Origin: Zeimonas sp050187175
GTDB lineage: Bacteria > Pseudomonadota > Gammaproteobacteria > Burkholderiales > Burkholderiaceae_E
Reading direction: 5' to 3'
Assembly: GCA_050187175.1 (NCBI GenBank)
Contig: JBFWXS010000010.1
Coordinates: forward strand, 1-64,000
Length of the DNA: 64,000 bases
Numbering within the stretch: position 1 is the stretch's first letter; the number at the start of each line of letters is the position of its first letter. The notes under the pieces were generated by a model that did no database searches, was not told the DNA's origin, and saw nothing but the letters and a program-made list of their open reading frames with translations. The position numbers and the translations under genes were made by a program. Shown here piece after piece: positions 33,302 to 42,480 of this stretch.

Positions 33302-33859
33302 ATGCGCGATGACGACGCCCTGGATGACTTCGAATCCGAGCTCAAGAAACGCTGGCTGCGTGCCCAGGCGGGAGACGAGGCCGCTTATCGCGACTGCCTG
33401 GCCCGCATCGCGGCGCGGCTGCGCGCCTACCTGAGGCGCCGGCTGCAGGCCTGGCCCGACGAAGTGGAGGACCTGGTGCAGGAGACCTTGCTCGCACTGC
33501 ATCTGCAGCGCGGCAGCTACGATCCCGAGGTTCCGGTGAGCGCGTGGGTGCATGCGATCGCCCGGCACAAGCTGGCCGATCTGTGGCGCCGGCGCGGTCG
33601 CCGGGATTCACTGCACGATTCGCTCGACGATGTCGACGAACTGCAGCTCGCGGCGCCGCTTGCCCAGGGACAGGCGCAGCGGGATCTGTACCGGCTGCTG
33701 CAGGAGCTGCCCCCTGCCCAGCGCGATGCGATCGTGCTCACCAGGATAGAAGGCCTGTCGATGGCCGAGGTGGCGCAGCGTACCAGCCTGTCGATCTCGG
33801 CGATCAAGCTGCAGGTTCACCGCGGCCTGAAGCGGCTCGCTCATCTGGTGCGGACTTGA
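33302..33859 (+). CDS. sigF: ECF sigma factor, SigF-like
   Basis: A 185-aa sigma-70-family protein with region 2 (about residues 20-90; DEVEDLVQETLLALHLQRG and WVHAIARHKLADLWRR) and region 4 (about 125-180; LPPAQRDAIVLTRIEGLS and SAIKLQVHRGLKRL). The start MRDDDALDDFE was chosen; the longer frame upstream is arginine-rich noise. It is followed after 4 bp by an NrsF-like anti-sigma gene, the SigF-NrsF pair known from Caulobacter metal/oxidant response. It should read the promoter at 30462. Confidence 0.88.
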   Translation: MRDDDALDDFESELKKRWLRAQAGDEAAYRDCLARIAARLRAYLRRRLQAWPDEVEDLVQETLLALHLQRGSYDPEVPVSAWVHAIARHKLADLWRRRGRRDSLHDSLDDVDELQLAAPLAQGQAQRDLYRLLQELPPAQRDAIVLTRIEGLSMAEVAQRTSLSISAIKLQVHRGLKRLAHLVRT

Positions 33860-33863
33860 CGAC

Positions 33864-34499
33864 ATGAATACCGATTCGCTGATCGATCTGCTGGCGCGCG
33901 GCGCGGGTCCGGCACCGCGCCATGTCGCGCTGAGGCGGCTGGCACCCGCCGCGGCTGCCGGCGCGGTGCTGAGCGCATTGCTGGCGATCGCGCTGCAGGG
34001 GGCGATCCCGGCTTCGCTGTATGGGACTCTCGTCCCGTGGATGAAGCTGGCCTATGCCGGGACGCTCGCGCTTGCGGCCGGCTGGCTGACTGCCAAGCTG
34101 GCGCGGCCGGCAGCGCGGCTGGCGCGGCCGGTCTGGACGACGGCCGGCGTCGTCGCCGTCATGGCCTTGGCGGGCGCAGCGTCGCTGCTGGCCTCCGAAC
34201 CGGAAGCGCGGCTGCCCGCGCTGTTCGGCCATTCGTGGCAATCGTGCCCGTGGAATGTGCTGGGGCTGTCGCTGCCGACGCTGGCGCTGACGCTGGCGCT
34301 GCTGCGCGGGCTGGCCCCGACGCGGCTGCGCGCGGCGGGCTTCGCGGCAGGCTTGTTCGCGGGCGCGGTCGGCGCCCTCGGCTATACGCTGTCCTGCCCC
34401 GAGTCGTCACCGGCCTTCGTCGCCGTCTGGTACACGCTGGGCATTGCGTCCTGCGCAGCCGTAGGCGCGTGGCTGGGGCCTCGCGTACTGCGCTGGTAG
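33864..34499 (+). CDS. nrsF: NrsF-like membrane anti-sigma factor (DUF1109)
   Basis: A 211-aa inner-membrane protein with six predicted helices. Cys128 (SWQSCPWNV) and Cys178 (TLSCPESS) are 50 residues apart, matching the conserved pair needed for signal response in NrsF. A third Cys197 lies in the last helix. The short cytoplasmic N-terminus would hold SigF. Release on metal or oxidant stress would start the bufferin operon. The end of the gene lies in a strong hairpin. Confidence 0.87.
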   Translation: MNTDSLIDLLARGAGPAPRHVALRRLAPAAAAGAVLSALLAIALQGAIPASLYGTLVPWMKLAYAGTLALAAGWLTAKLARPAARLARPVWTTAGVVAVMALAGAASLLASEPEARLPALFGHSWQSCPWNVLGLSLPTLALTLALLRGLAPTRLRAAGFAAGLFAGAVGALGYTLSCPESSPAFVAVWYTLGIASCAAVGAWLGPRVLRW

Positions 34500-34512
34500 C
34501 AGCGCAGTACGC
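34483..34512. terminator. 13-bp perfect stem-loop between convergent genes
   Basis: GCGTACTGCGCTG pairs with CAGCGCAGTACGC around a GTAG loop that contains the nrsF stop codon. There is no T-run after it on either strand, so it may be a weak bidirectional terminator or an mRNA 3'-end stabiliser. It sits between nrsF and the channel-like gene read towards it. Confidence 0.55.
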
Positions 34513-34524
34513 CCCGCAGCGTGG

Positions 34525-35799
34525 TCAGACGGGCGGGATGCCGTCGTCGTCGGTCGGCTTGCGCCGCAGTCCCTCGCCGGTCCACTTCTGCAGCAAGCGA
34601 TGCGCGGTCTCGCGGCCGCCCAGGCCGAAGGCCAGCGCGCATGCAACCGCTGCGGCGCCGAGGATCAGGCCGAAAGCCAGATTGACGATCTCGTTGGCCA
34701 GTCCCATGAAGCGCAGCCCGATCGCCACGGCGAGCGCGATCACCGCGTACTTGAGCAGCGACGGCAGCCCGCTCTCGCCGACCGAATCGCCGACCACACG
34801 CGCGACGATGCGGCCCATCACGACACCGAAGACCACGATGACGCTGCCGAACACCACGCGACCGCCGAGGTCGGTGACCTGCGCCAGCATGCCGGCGACC
34901 GCGTCGAAATGAACCAGCCGCGCCGCTTCGATGGCGGAGAACAGCATGATGGCGGTCAGCGCGATCAGGCCGGCGACACGCGACGGCTTGGTCCGTGACG
35001 ACAGGTCACCCAGGCTGCCCAGCGATTCGTCGAAGCCCAGCGAGGCGAGGATCTTCTCGACCAGATCGCGCACCCAGCGGGCGATGAAATAGGCGATGGC
35101 CAGCAGCAGCGCCGCGGCAATGACGCGCGGGATCGCCTCGAGCACCGTCTGCAGCACGGCAACCGTCGGCACGACGATGGACTCGATGCCCAGCGTCTGC
35201 AGCGCGGCGATCGACACCGGGATCACCACCAGCGCATAGACGACCGCGCCGATCAGCCGGCTCGGCGACAGCGCGTTGCGCGACGCCGGCGGTGGCGCTG
35301 CAGCGGGCGCCGATGCCGACGGCAGTGCCTCCCCCGTCTCCACGCCCAGGCTTCCGACGCGCGCGAGCAGCCCGTCGAAGTTCAGCACCGCCAGGCCCGC
35401 CTCGACGACGTTGCGGGCGATGCGCGCGAGCAGTACGCCTATGAAGAAGATCAGCGCGGCGCCCGCGATGCGCGGCAGATATCCGAACACTTCATTGGTC
35501 AGCGTCTGGATCGGCGCCAGCGCATAGGTGAGCTGCAGCGGCTGCACGGCGACCAGCAGGCCGACGAGCCAGATCAGCCAATAGGCCAGCGCACCCAGCG
35601 AGGTGCCCAGCGATTCCCCGTCGCGCGCCGGCGCGCGCGAGAAGAACTTGACGTTGCCGACCAGCTTGAGGACCGCCCATTTCACCGCCTTGGCGACGAA
35701 GTGGGTGATCAGCAAGATCGCGACCGCAGCCAGGACGCGCGGTCCCCAGATCGACAGCAGTTCACGGAAGGCAGACGTGTCCAACGCCCAATCGGTCAT
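34525..35799 (-). CDS. Mechanosensitive-channel-like protein with conserved TM-helix repeats
   Basis: A 424-aa inner-membrane protein with several amphipathic glycine/alanine-rich helices, including AGAALIFFIGVLLARIARNVVE and VIAAALLLAIAYFIARWVRDL, of the PF05552 TM-helix repeat type linked to small-conductance channels. A proline/alanine-rich linker lies near residue 170. The start MTDWALDTSAF at 35799 was chosen; the upstream frame overlaps the divergent MaoC gene. A role in osmotic or stretch response is a family-level guess. It is read towards the bufferin operon and is not part of it. Confidence 0.82.
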   Translation of the reverse strand: MTDWALDTSAFRELLSIWGPRVLAAVAILLITHFVAKAVKWAVLKLVGNVKFFSRAPARDGESLGTSLGALAYWLIWLVGLLVAVQPLQLTYALAPIQTLTNEVFGYLPRIAGAALIFFIGVLLARIARNVVEAGLAVLNFDGLLARVGSLGVETGEALPSASAPAAAPPPASRNALSPSRLIGAVVYALVVIPVSIAALQTLGIESIVVPTVAVLQTVLEAIPRVIAAALLLAIAYFIARWVRDLVEKILASLGFDESLGSLGDLSSRTKPSRVAGLIALTAIMLFSAIEAARLVHFDAVAGMLAQVTDLGGRVVFGSVIVVFGVVMGRIVARVVGDSVGESGLPSLLKYAVIALAVAIGLRFMGLANEIVNLAFGLILGAAAVACALAFGLGGRETAHRLLQKWTGEGLRRKPTDDDGIPPV

Positions 35800-35979
35800 A
35801 TCGAACTCCCCAATCGAAGATGAGTCAAGGCGCCGATGGCATCGCCTGGGGCGAACGATCGACGCGTCGATGGTGTCGCTCATGTCCTGCGAGCCCGTGC
35901 ATTGTAAGCTGCGATTGCCCCTCGATCGACGCGCAATCGAGCACAATTGACACACAATCGACACCGAAAGGCCCTCGCG

Positions 35980-36492
35980 ATGAGCTCCTCCCGCTTCGAC
36001 ACCCCCATCGATCAACGCTATTTCGAGGACTACGTGCCGGGCACCGTCCATGAATTCGGCCCGATCGCCGTCGACGAGGCGGAGGTCGTGACGTTCGCGC
36101 AGCGCTTCGATCCGCAATGGATACACACCGACCCCGCGGCAGCCCAGCGGGGTCCGTTCCACGGCCTGATCGCCAGCGGCTGGCACTCGATCGGCCTGCT
36201 GATGCGGCTCTTCGTGCACCACTACCTCTCATCAGTGGCGAGCCTGGCCTCGCCCGGCGTCGACGAAGTGCGCTGGCACAAGCCGGTGCGCCCCGGCGAT
36301 GAGCTGCGGCTGCGCGTCTCGACGACCGCGACGCGGCGGTCGCAGACCAAGCCCGATCGCGGCCTCGTGCATTCGCTGCTCGAAGGCCTGAACCAGCACG
36401 ACGAAGTGGTGGTCAGCTTCAAGGCGATGAACATGCTCAAGCTGCGCGACGGGTCGGCCGAGCCGCCGGCCCGGCCGCCGAAGCAGCCATGA
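35980..36492 (+). CDS. MaoC-family dehydratase
   Basis: A 170-aa single hot-dog protein. FAQRFDPQWIHTDPAAA holds the hydratase Asp44 and His49 pair, and GPFHGLIASGWH follows. Such enzymes hydrate trans-2-enoyl-CoAs or related thioesters. The ATG at 35980 follows an AT-rich leader with repeated CAATCGA-like motifs. Its stop overlaps the next CoA-transferase start by 4 bp, so it begins a plus-strand acyl-CoA catabolic operon. Confidence 0.87.
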   Translation: MSSSRFDTPIDQRYFEDYVPGTVHEFGPIAVDEAEVVTFAQRFDPQWIHTDPAAAQRGPFHGLIASGWHSIGLLMRLFVHHYLSSVASLASPGVDEVRWHKPVRPGDELRLRVSTTATRRSQTKPDRGLVHSLLEGLNQHDEVVVSFKAMNMLKLRDGSAEPPARPPKQP

Positions 36493-37868
36493 CGGCGCCC
36501 CGCGAAGCCCTAGCGGGGCTGTGGCGGCTGGCCGGGCTGCCCGCCGCGGCGCTGGACGAGGCACGACTGGACGGCTGCGACCCGGTCTTTCCGTCTTCGT
36601 TCGCGGTCGGCTGCGCCGCGCAGAGCACGATCGCGGCCGCGGCGCTGGCGGCCTGTGAACTGGGTCATGCGCGCGGCGTGGCGCGGCAGCAGGTCTCGGT
36701 CGACATGACCCACGCGGCCGTCGAATGCACCGGCTGGTTCAGCCTGGACGGGCGCGAGCCGCAAATATGGGATGCCTTCAGCGGCCTGTACCGCTGCCGC
36801 GACGGCTACGTTCGCGTGCATGCCAACTTCGCGCATCATCGCGACGGCGCACTGCGCCTGCTCGGCCTGGAACCCGGCCGTGCGAGCCGCGCTGACGCCG
36901 AGCGCGCGATGCTGCAGTGGGACGCTCGGCGCTTCGAGCAGGCAGCTGCAGAGCGCGGACTGGTCGCCGCGGCGCTGCGCAGCTTCGACGAGTGGGACGC
37001 GAGCGAGCCGGGACGCGCGATCGCGGCACAGCCGCTGATGACGCTCGAACGCATCGGCGACGCGCCGCCGCAGCGGCTCCCGATACTGAGCGAGGCCGAT
37101 CAGCCGCTGGCCGGCGTGCGGGTCCTCGATCTGACCCGCATCCTCGCCGGCCCCGTCGGCGGCCGGGCGCTGGCCTCGCACGGCGCGGACGTGATGCTGA
37201 TCAACTCACCGCGCCTGCCCAACATCGAAGCGATCGCCGATACCAGCCGGGGCAAGCGTTCGGCCTACGCGGACCTGCGGACAGCGACGGGCCGCGCCGC
37301 GCTCCAACGGCTGATCGACGATGCGCACGTCTTCGTGCAGGGCTACCGGCCCGGCGCGCTCGCCGCGCTCGGCTTCGCGCCGCAGGCGCTGGCGCGGCGG
37401 CGGCCGGGCATCGTCGCCGTCTCGCTCAGCGCCTACGGCACGCAGGGGCCGTGGCAGACGCGCCGCGGCTTCGATTCGCTGGTGCAGACGGCCGCCGGCT
37501 TCAACCATGCCGAAGGCGCCGCGGCGGGCGACGGCAAACCGCGCGCACTGCCGATGCAGATGCTGGATCAGGCCAGCGGCTATCTCATGGCCTTCGGCGC
37601 CGCCGCTGCGTTATGGCGCCAGCAGACCGAGGGCGGCAGCTGGCACGTCCAGGTATCGCTGGCGCAGACGGCGCATTGGCTGCGCGGCCTGGGGCGCGTC
37701 ACCGGAGGCCTGGCCCGGACCGTGCCCGACCTGGGTCCGTACCTGGACGCGGCACCGTCCGGATTCGGCCGGCTGCTTGCGGTGCGGCCGAGCGCTCGCC
37801 TGTCGCGCACGCCGGCACGCTATGCGCGCGCGTCAATGCCGCCCGGCAGCGAGGAGCCCCACTGGTAG
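36489..37868 (+). CDS. CoA-transferase family III protein (CaiB/BaiF)
   Basis: A 459-aa protein. The second half has the canonical LAGVRVLDLTRILAGPVGGRAL, VMLINSPRLPN and RRGFDSLVQTAAGF, where the Asp occupies the catalytic position. The first half (about residues 1-195) looks like a partial second CaiB-like unit that includes the DAFSGLYRCRDGYVRVH stretch, so the domain order appears rearranged compared with standard 400-aa members. Together with the MaoC protein and the acyl-CoA ligase downstream, it suggests CoA activation of a carboxylic acid. Confidence 0.82.
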   Translation: MTAPREALAGLWRLAGLPAAALDEARLDGCDPVFPSSFAVGCAAQSTIAAAALAACELGHARGVARQQVSVDMTHAAVECTGWFSLDGREPQIWDAFSGLYRCRDGYVRVHANFAHHRDGALRLLGLEPGRASRADAERAMLQWDARRFEQAAAERGLVAAALRSFDEWDASEPGRAIAAQPLMTLERIGDAPPQRLPILSEADQPLAGVRVLDLTRILAGPVGGRALASHGADVMLINSPRLPNIEAIADTSRGKRSAYADLRTATGRAALQRLIDDAHVFVQGYRPGALAALGFAPQALARRRPGIVAVSLSAYGTQGPWQTRRGFDSLVQTAAGFNHAEGAAAGDGKPRALPMQMLDQASGYLMAFGAAAALWRQQTEGGSWHVQVSLAQTAHWLRGLGRVTGGLARTVPDLGPYLDAAPSGFGRLLAVRPSARLSRTPARYARASMPPGSEEPHW

Positions 37869-38034
37869 CGCGGCGCCGCGTTTGGTGGCACAGCAGCGAT
37901 GATGCAGTGCACATGCCGCAGGGGCACATGACGCAGCGCGCATGATGCAACGCACAAGCCCCGTCCCCCAAGGCAATCGCGACGCCGATCAGTACTAACC
38001 CCATGAAGTAGTCCTACGAATGGCGGTCATCGAG

Positions 38035-38066
38035 GGGGCTTCCTAGAATTTTTTACAGGGAGCCCC
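38035..38066 (+). other. Stem-loop upstream of the acyl-CoA ligase gene
   Basis: GGGGCTTCCT (38035-38044) pairs with AGGGAGCCCC (38057-38066) with one G-U pair; the 12-base loop contains TTTTTT. It lies in the 284-bp gap before 38153, which otherwise shows no gene. The T-run is in the loop and not after the stem, so it is not a standard terminator. TAGAAT at 38044-38049 could be a -10 box. Confidence 0.4.
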
Positions 38067-38152
38067 GGCCGCCGAACTCGTCGAGGCCGGACTCCCGGGA
38101 GACAAGCCACGATGCGCTTCGCCCGCACTGCCCGGTCCGCCGGCGCCAGGCC

Positions 38153-39709
38153 ATGAATCTCGGACACCTGCTCGTGCGCTCCGCGCGGCTGGCGCCGCAG
38201 CGGCCGGCGGTCCTGCTGGGGACGCAGCTGCTGTGCGACTACGCCGGCCTGGCCGCGCGCGCCGGTGCGCTGGCGACCTCGCTGCGGACGAAACTGGCGC
38301 TGTCGCCCGGCGACCGCGCGGCGCTGCTGCTGCGCAACTGTCCGCAATACCTCGACGTGCTGTGGGGCGCGTGGTTCGCCGGACTGACCGTGGTGCCGAT
38401 CAACGCCCGGCTGCACCCGCGCGAGGTCGAATACATTCTCGCGGACAGCGGCGCACGCTGTCTGTTCACCGACGCGGCCCACGGCGACGGCCTGCCGGCC
38501 GCGGCCGGCGCGCAGTCGGAAGCGCCGCGCATCATCGACGTCGACGGCGGCGACTACGCGCGACTGTTCGACGCGGCGCCGTCGCTGCCGCTGCCGCGCT
38601 CGCCTCAGGACGTGGCCTGGCTGTTCTATACGTCGGGCACGACCGGGCAGCCGAAAGGCGTGATGCAGACGCATCGCAACCTGATGTCGATGTCGCTGTG
38701 CTACTTCGCCGACGTCGATCCGGTTGCGGCCGACGATGCCAGCCTGTATGCGGCGCCGATGTCGCACGGCGCCGGACTCTACGTGCTACCGCATGTGCTG
38801 GCCGGCGCACGCCACGTCGTCCCCGAGTCGGGCGGCTTCGACGGCGACGAGATCCTGACGCTCGCGCGGCAACTGCGCCAGATGTCGATGTTCGCGGCGC
38901 CCACTATGGTCAAGCGGCTGGTCGACCATGCCGCGGCGGTCGGCTCCGACGGCGACGGCATCAAGACGGTCGTCTATGGCGGCGGGCCCATGTACGAGGC
39001 CGACATCCGCCAGGCGCTGCAGCAGATGGGGCCCCGCTTCGTGCAGATCTACGGCCAGGGCGAATGTCCCATGGCCATCACTGCGCTGTCGCGCTCCTGC
39101 CTGGCCGACAGCGCGCATCCGCGCCACGGCGAGCGGCTGGGCTCGGTCGGCGTCGCGCAGAGCAACATCGAGCTGCGCATCGCCGACGATGCGGATGCGC
39201 CGCTGCCGGACGGCGAGGTCGGCGAGATCCTGGTGCGCGGCGATACCGTGATGGCCGGCTACTGGCGCAATCCTGAGGCCAGCGCGCAGACGCTGCGCAG
39301 CGGCTGGCTGCATACCGGCGACGTCGGCGCGCTCGATGCCGACGGCTTCCTGTATCTGAAGGACCGCTCCAAGGACCTGATCATCAGCGGCGGCTCGAAC
39401 ATCTATCCGCGCGAAGTCGAGGAAGTGCTGATGCGCCATCCGGCAGTACTGGAAGCGGCCGTGATCGGCCGTCCGCACGACGAATGGGGCGAGGAGGTGC
39501 TGGCCTTCGTAGTCGTGCGGCCCGGCGCCCGGCTGCAGACGGACGAACTCGACCAGCTGTGCCTGCAGAACATCGCGCGCTTCAAGCGTCCCCGGCACTA
39601 CCGGCTGCTCGACGAGCTGCCGAAGAACAACTACGGCAAGGTGCTGAAGACCGCGCTGCGACAGCTCGACGCCGCGGCGGCGATCAGCACGGCGGACCGC
39701 GGCGGCTAG
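38153..39709 (+). CDS. AMP-forming acyl-CoA ligase
   Basis: A 518-aa cytoplasmic enzyme of the ANL superfamily that activates an acid with ATP and CoA. Motifs are YTSGTTGQPKGVMQTH (P-loop), YGQGECPMAIT (A5 region), GWLHTGDVGALDADGF and KDRSKDLIISGGSNIYPREVE. The catalytic Lys lies in KNNYGKVLKT near the end. The LFYTSGTTG type is usual for medium-chain or aromatic acid ligases; the acid itself cannot be named. Confidence 0.9.
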   Translation: MNLGHLLVRSARLAPQRPAVLLGTQLLCDYAGLAARAGALATSLRTKLALSPGDRAALLLRNCPQYLDVLWGAWFAGLTVVPINARLHPREVEYILADSGARCLFTDAAHGDGLPAAAGAQSEAPRIIDVDGGDYARLFDAAPSLPLPRSPQDVAWLFYTSGTTGQPKGVMQTHRNLMSMSLCYFADVDPVAADDASLYAAPMSHGAGLYVLPHVLAGARHVVPESGGFDGDEILTLARQLRQMSMFAAPTMVKRLVDHAAAVGSDGDGIKTVVYGGGPMYEADIRQALQQMGPRFVQIYGQGECPMAITALSRSCLADSAHPRHGERLGSVGVAQSNIELRIADDADAPLPDGEVGEILVRGDTVMAGYWRNPEASAQTLRSGWLHTGDVGALDADGFLYLKDRSKDLIISGGSNIYPREVEEVLMRHPAVLEAAVIGRPHDEWGEEVLAFVVVRPGARLQTDELDQLCLQNIARFKRPRHYRLLDELPKNNYGKVLKTALRQLDAAAAISTADRGG

Positions 39710-39744
39710 CGCCTCGCATCGAACCTCACGGAGACACACTCGCC

Positions 39745-40680
39745 ATGAAACTGATCACCTTCGATCTGCCGGACGGCAAGCGCCACATCGGCGCCCTGCT
39801 CGACGGCGAGCAGCAACTGGTCGACTTCAGCGCATCGTCGGCCTCGCCGGCGATGCGCGACATGCTGGCCTTGATCGACGGCGGCGCCGCGGCGCTGGAC
39901 GAGGCACGCGCGCTGCTGGCCCGTCCCGGCACCGTGCGCGAGCTGAGCTCGGTGAAGCTGGCGGCGCCGCTGCCCGAGCCGCGGCAGATGCGCGACTTCC
40001 TCTGCTTCGAGAAGCACTTCCGGCAGGCGCGTGCGAACAGCCATCTGTTCGGCATCGCCGGCGAACGCGATCCGGCCAAGGTCGAGATTCCCAAGGTCTG
40101 GTACGAGGAGCCGATCTACTACAAGTGCAATCGCTTCTCGGTGGTCGGCACCGGTGCGGATGTCATCAAGCCCGCGTACACGCAGATGCTGGACTACGAG
40201 CTGGAGTTCGCCGCGATCACCGGCAAGGGCGGCAGGAACATCCGCAAGGAGGACGCGCGCTCGCACATCTTCGGCTACCTGATCTTCAACGACGTCAGCG
40301 CACGCGATCAGCAGCGGCGCGAGATGGCCGGCACGCTGGGCCCCACCAAGGGCAAGGACTTCGATACCGGCAACGTGCTCGGCCCCTGGCTGGTCACCGC
40401 CGACGAGATCGCCGATCCGTACGACCTGACGATGGTCGCCCGCGTGAACGGCGAGGAGTGGTCGCGCGGCAACAGCGGCGAGATGCACCACCGCTTCGAG
40501 GACGTGCTGTCGCACGTGTCGCGCGACGAGACGCTGCATGCCGGCGAGTTCTTCGGTTCCGGCACGGTCGGCGGCGGCTGCGGGCTCGAGCTCGGACGCT
40601 TCCTGAAGCACGGCGACGTCGTCGAGCTGGAGGTCCAGGGGCTGGGCATCCTGAAGAACCGTATCGTATTTCCCCAATGA
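39745..40680 (+). CDS. Fumarylacetoacetate hydrolase (FAH) family protein
   Basis: A 311-aa metal-dependent hydrolase/decarboxylase. The FAH-fold core is clear: DYELEFAAITGKGGRN with the acidic metal ligands, GYLIFNDVSARDQQ and GPWLVTADEI. Members act in aromatic ring-cleavage routes (homogentisate, catechol meta-pathway) and on acylpyruvates. The start MKLITFDLPDG at 39745 was chosen; the frame upstream overlaps the ligase. It is 59 bp before an ABC uptake system. Confidence 0.88.
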   Translation: MKLITFDLPDGKRHIGALLDGEQQLVDFSASSASPAMRDMLALIDGGAAALDEARALLARPGTVRELSSVKLAAPLPEPRQMRDFLCFEKHFRQARANSHLFGIAGERDPAKVEIPKVWYEEPIYYKCNRFSVVGTGADVIKPAYTQMLDYELEFAAITGKGGRNIRKEDARSHIFGYLIFNDVSARDQQRREMAGTLGPTKGKDFDTGNVLGPWLVTADEIADPYDLTMVARVNGEEWSRGNSGEMHHRFEDVLSHVSRDETLHAGEFFGSGTVGGGCGLELGRFLKHGDVVELEVQGLGILKNRIVFPQ

Positions 40681-40739
40681 TCGATGCCTCGCGCAGCGGT
40701 CGACCGATCCATCTTGCAGTTTCACTGAGGAGACAGCGC

Positions 40740-41681
40740 ATGCATACCCTGGCCACCTTCCTGCGCGCCGCCACCGGCGCTCTCGCCGCCGCGGCGATGT
40801 TCGCCGCCCAGCCGGCGGCCGCGCAGAAGATCGTCTACGGCTTCTCGGCATCGACGGCCTTCGCCAATGCCTTTGTCGCCGCCAACGAGGGCATCTTCAA
40901 GAAGCACGGCCTCGACGTCGAGATGAAGCTGGTGCCGAACTCGGCGACCACCCCGGCGGCGCTGATGGCCGGCAGCCTGCAGATCGCCACGCCGACGGCG
41001 CCGAACACCATGCAGGCGGTCGAGCAAGGCCTCGATCTGGTCGTGCTGGCCGGCGGCGGCTACTACACCAAGGGCATGGAAGATGTCGCGATCATGGTGC
41101 GGCCCGACAGCCCGATCAAGACGGCCAAGGACTTCGAGGGCAAGCGCGTCTCGACGCCCGGCCTGAACGCGTTCCTGCACGTGCTGTTCCGCAAGTGGAT
41201 GATGGAGAACGGCGGCGACTACAAGAAGGTGACCTTCACCGAGAACGCATTCGCGCAGTCGATCGACGTGCTGCGCTCGGGCCAGGTCGACGGCATCCTC
41301 GCGGTGCAGCCCTTCCTGTCGCGGGCGCTGGAGACGCAGACCGGCCGGGTCGTGGCCTACTACATCGCCGCGCTCGAGGGCGAGGTGCAGTCCGGATGGC
41401 ACGTCGCCAGCCGCAAGTGGGCCGATGCCAATCCGAAGCAGGTGGCTGCGTTCAAGGCGGCGATCGCCGAAGCCTCGGCGCTGGCGGCCAAGGATCCGTC
41501 AGTGGTGCGCAAGGCCAACCTGGTCTACATCCCGTTCCCGGCTGAAGTGCAGGCCAAGTTCCCGGATCCGCGCTTCAAGCCGGTCATCACGCCCGACGTC
41601 GTCGATCGCTGGAACACGATCATGATGGAGCAGGGAATGCTGAAAAAGCCGATCGAAGCGACCAAGCTGCTGTACAAGTAA
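40740..41681 (+). CDS. ABC transporter substrate-binding protein (SsuA/TauA/NMT1 type)
   Basis: A 313-aa periplasmic receptor. The signal peptide ends near QPAAAQ, and the mature part starts KIVYGFSASTAFANAFVAANEGIFKKH (shown here only in part as the family-typical N-terminal lobe). Ligand-lobe segments ATPTAPNTMQAVEQG and GQVDGILAVQPFL follow the NMT1/THI5-like pattern. It is followed by the ATPase and two permeases, a complete importer. Probable ligands are small organic acids or aromatics. Confidence 0.9.
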   Translation: MHTLATFLRAATGALAAAAMFAAQPAAAQKIVYGFSASTAFANAFVAANEGIFKKHGLDVEMKLVPNSATTPAALMAGSLQIATPTAPNTMQAVEQGLDLVVLAGGGYYTKGMEDVAIMVRPDSPIKTAKDFEGKRVSTPGLNAFLHVLFRKWMMENGGDYKKVTFTENAFAQSIDVLRSGQVDGILAVQPFLSRALETQTGRVVAYYIAALEGEVQSGWHVASRKWADANPKQVAAFKAAIAEASALAAKDPSVVRKANLVYIPFPAEVQAKFPDPRFKPVITPDVVDRWNTIMMEQGMLKKPIEATKLLYK

Positions 41682-41692
41682 GCCAGTCCGCG

Positions 41693-42466
41693 ATGAGCGC
41701 TTCCGCTTCCAGCCCTATCCTGTCCGTCAGCGAGCTCGACTTCAGCGTCGGCTCGCTGAACATCCTCAGCAACATCTCGCTGACCGTACAGGAGAAGGAG
41801 TTCGTCTGCATCGTCGGCGCGTCGGGCTGCGGCAAGACGACACTGCTGCGGCTGATCGCAGGCCTGATCGAACCCACGCGCGGCCGCGTCGACTATCGTG
41901 GCGTACCCGTCAACGGGCCGCAGCGCGAGCTGGCGGTCGTGTTCCAGGACTACGGCCGGGCGCTGCTGCCGTGGCGCACGGTGGCCGGCAATGTGGAACT
42001 GGCGCTGGAGTCGCGGCGCGTGCCCAAGTCCGAACGCGGCGAGATCATCCGCGATCTGCTGTCGCGGGTAGGGCTGGCCGAACGCGCCGACGCGTTTCCG
42101 GTGCAGCTGTCCGGCGGCATGCAGCAGCGGCTGCAGATCGCGCGCTGCATGGCGCAGGCGCCGCAGGTGCTGCTGATGGACGAGCCCTTCGGCGCGCTCG
42201 ACGCCATGACGCGGCAGACGCTGCAGGACGAGGTGGCGCGGCTGTGCGCCGACGCCGGCGTCACGGTGGTGTTCATCACGCACGATCTTGAGGAAGCGAT
42301 CTATCTCGGCGACCGCGTGATCTCGATGGACAAGCACCCGGGCCGCCTGTCGGAGACGCTGTCGATCGACCTGGAGCGGCCGCGCAACCAGCTCACGACG
42401 CGCGAGGATCCGCGCTTCCTGGCCTACCGGCACCGGCTGTTCAATCTGCTGCCGCCCGGGCACTGA
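41693..42466 (+). CDS. ABC transporter ATP-binding protein (SsuB/TauB type)
   Basis: A 257-aa ATPase for the importer. Motifs are Walker A GASGCGKTT, Q-loop VVFQDYGRALLPW, signature LSGGMQQRLQIA, Walker B VLLMDEPFGALD and H-loop FITHDLEEA. The LLPW element after the Q-loop is characteristic of nitrate/sulfonate/taurine importer ATPases. It follows the receptor gene by 11 bp. Confidence 0.92.
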   Translation: MSASASSPILSVSELDFSVGSLNILSNISLTVQEKEFVCIVGASGCGKTTLLRLIAGLIEPTRGRVDYRGVPVNGPQRELAVVFQDYGRALLPWRTVAGNVELALESRRVPKSERGEIIRDLLSRVGLAERADAFPVQLSGGMQQRLQIARCMAQAPQVLLMDEPFGALDAMTRQTLQDEVARLCADAGVTVVFITHDLEEAIYLGDRVISMDKHPGRLSETLSIDLERPRNQLTTREDPRFLAYRHRLFNLLPPGH

Positions 42467-42480
42467 GCCGCCGCACCGAC

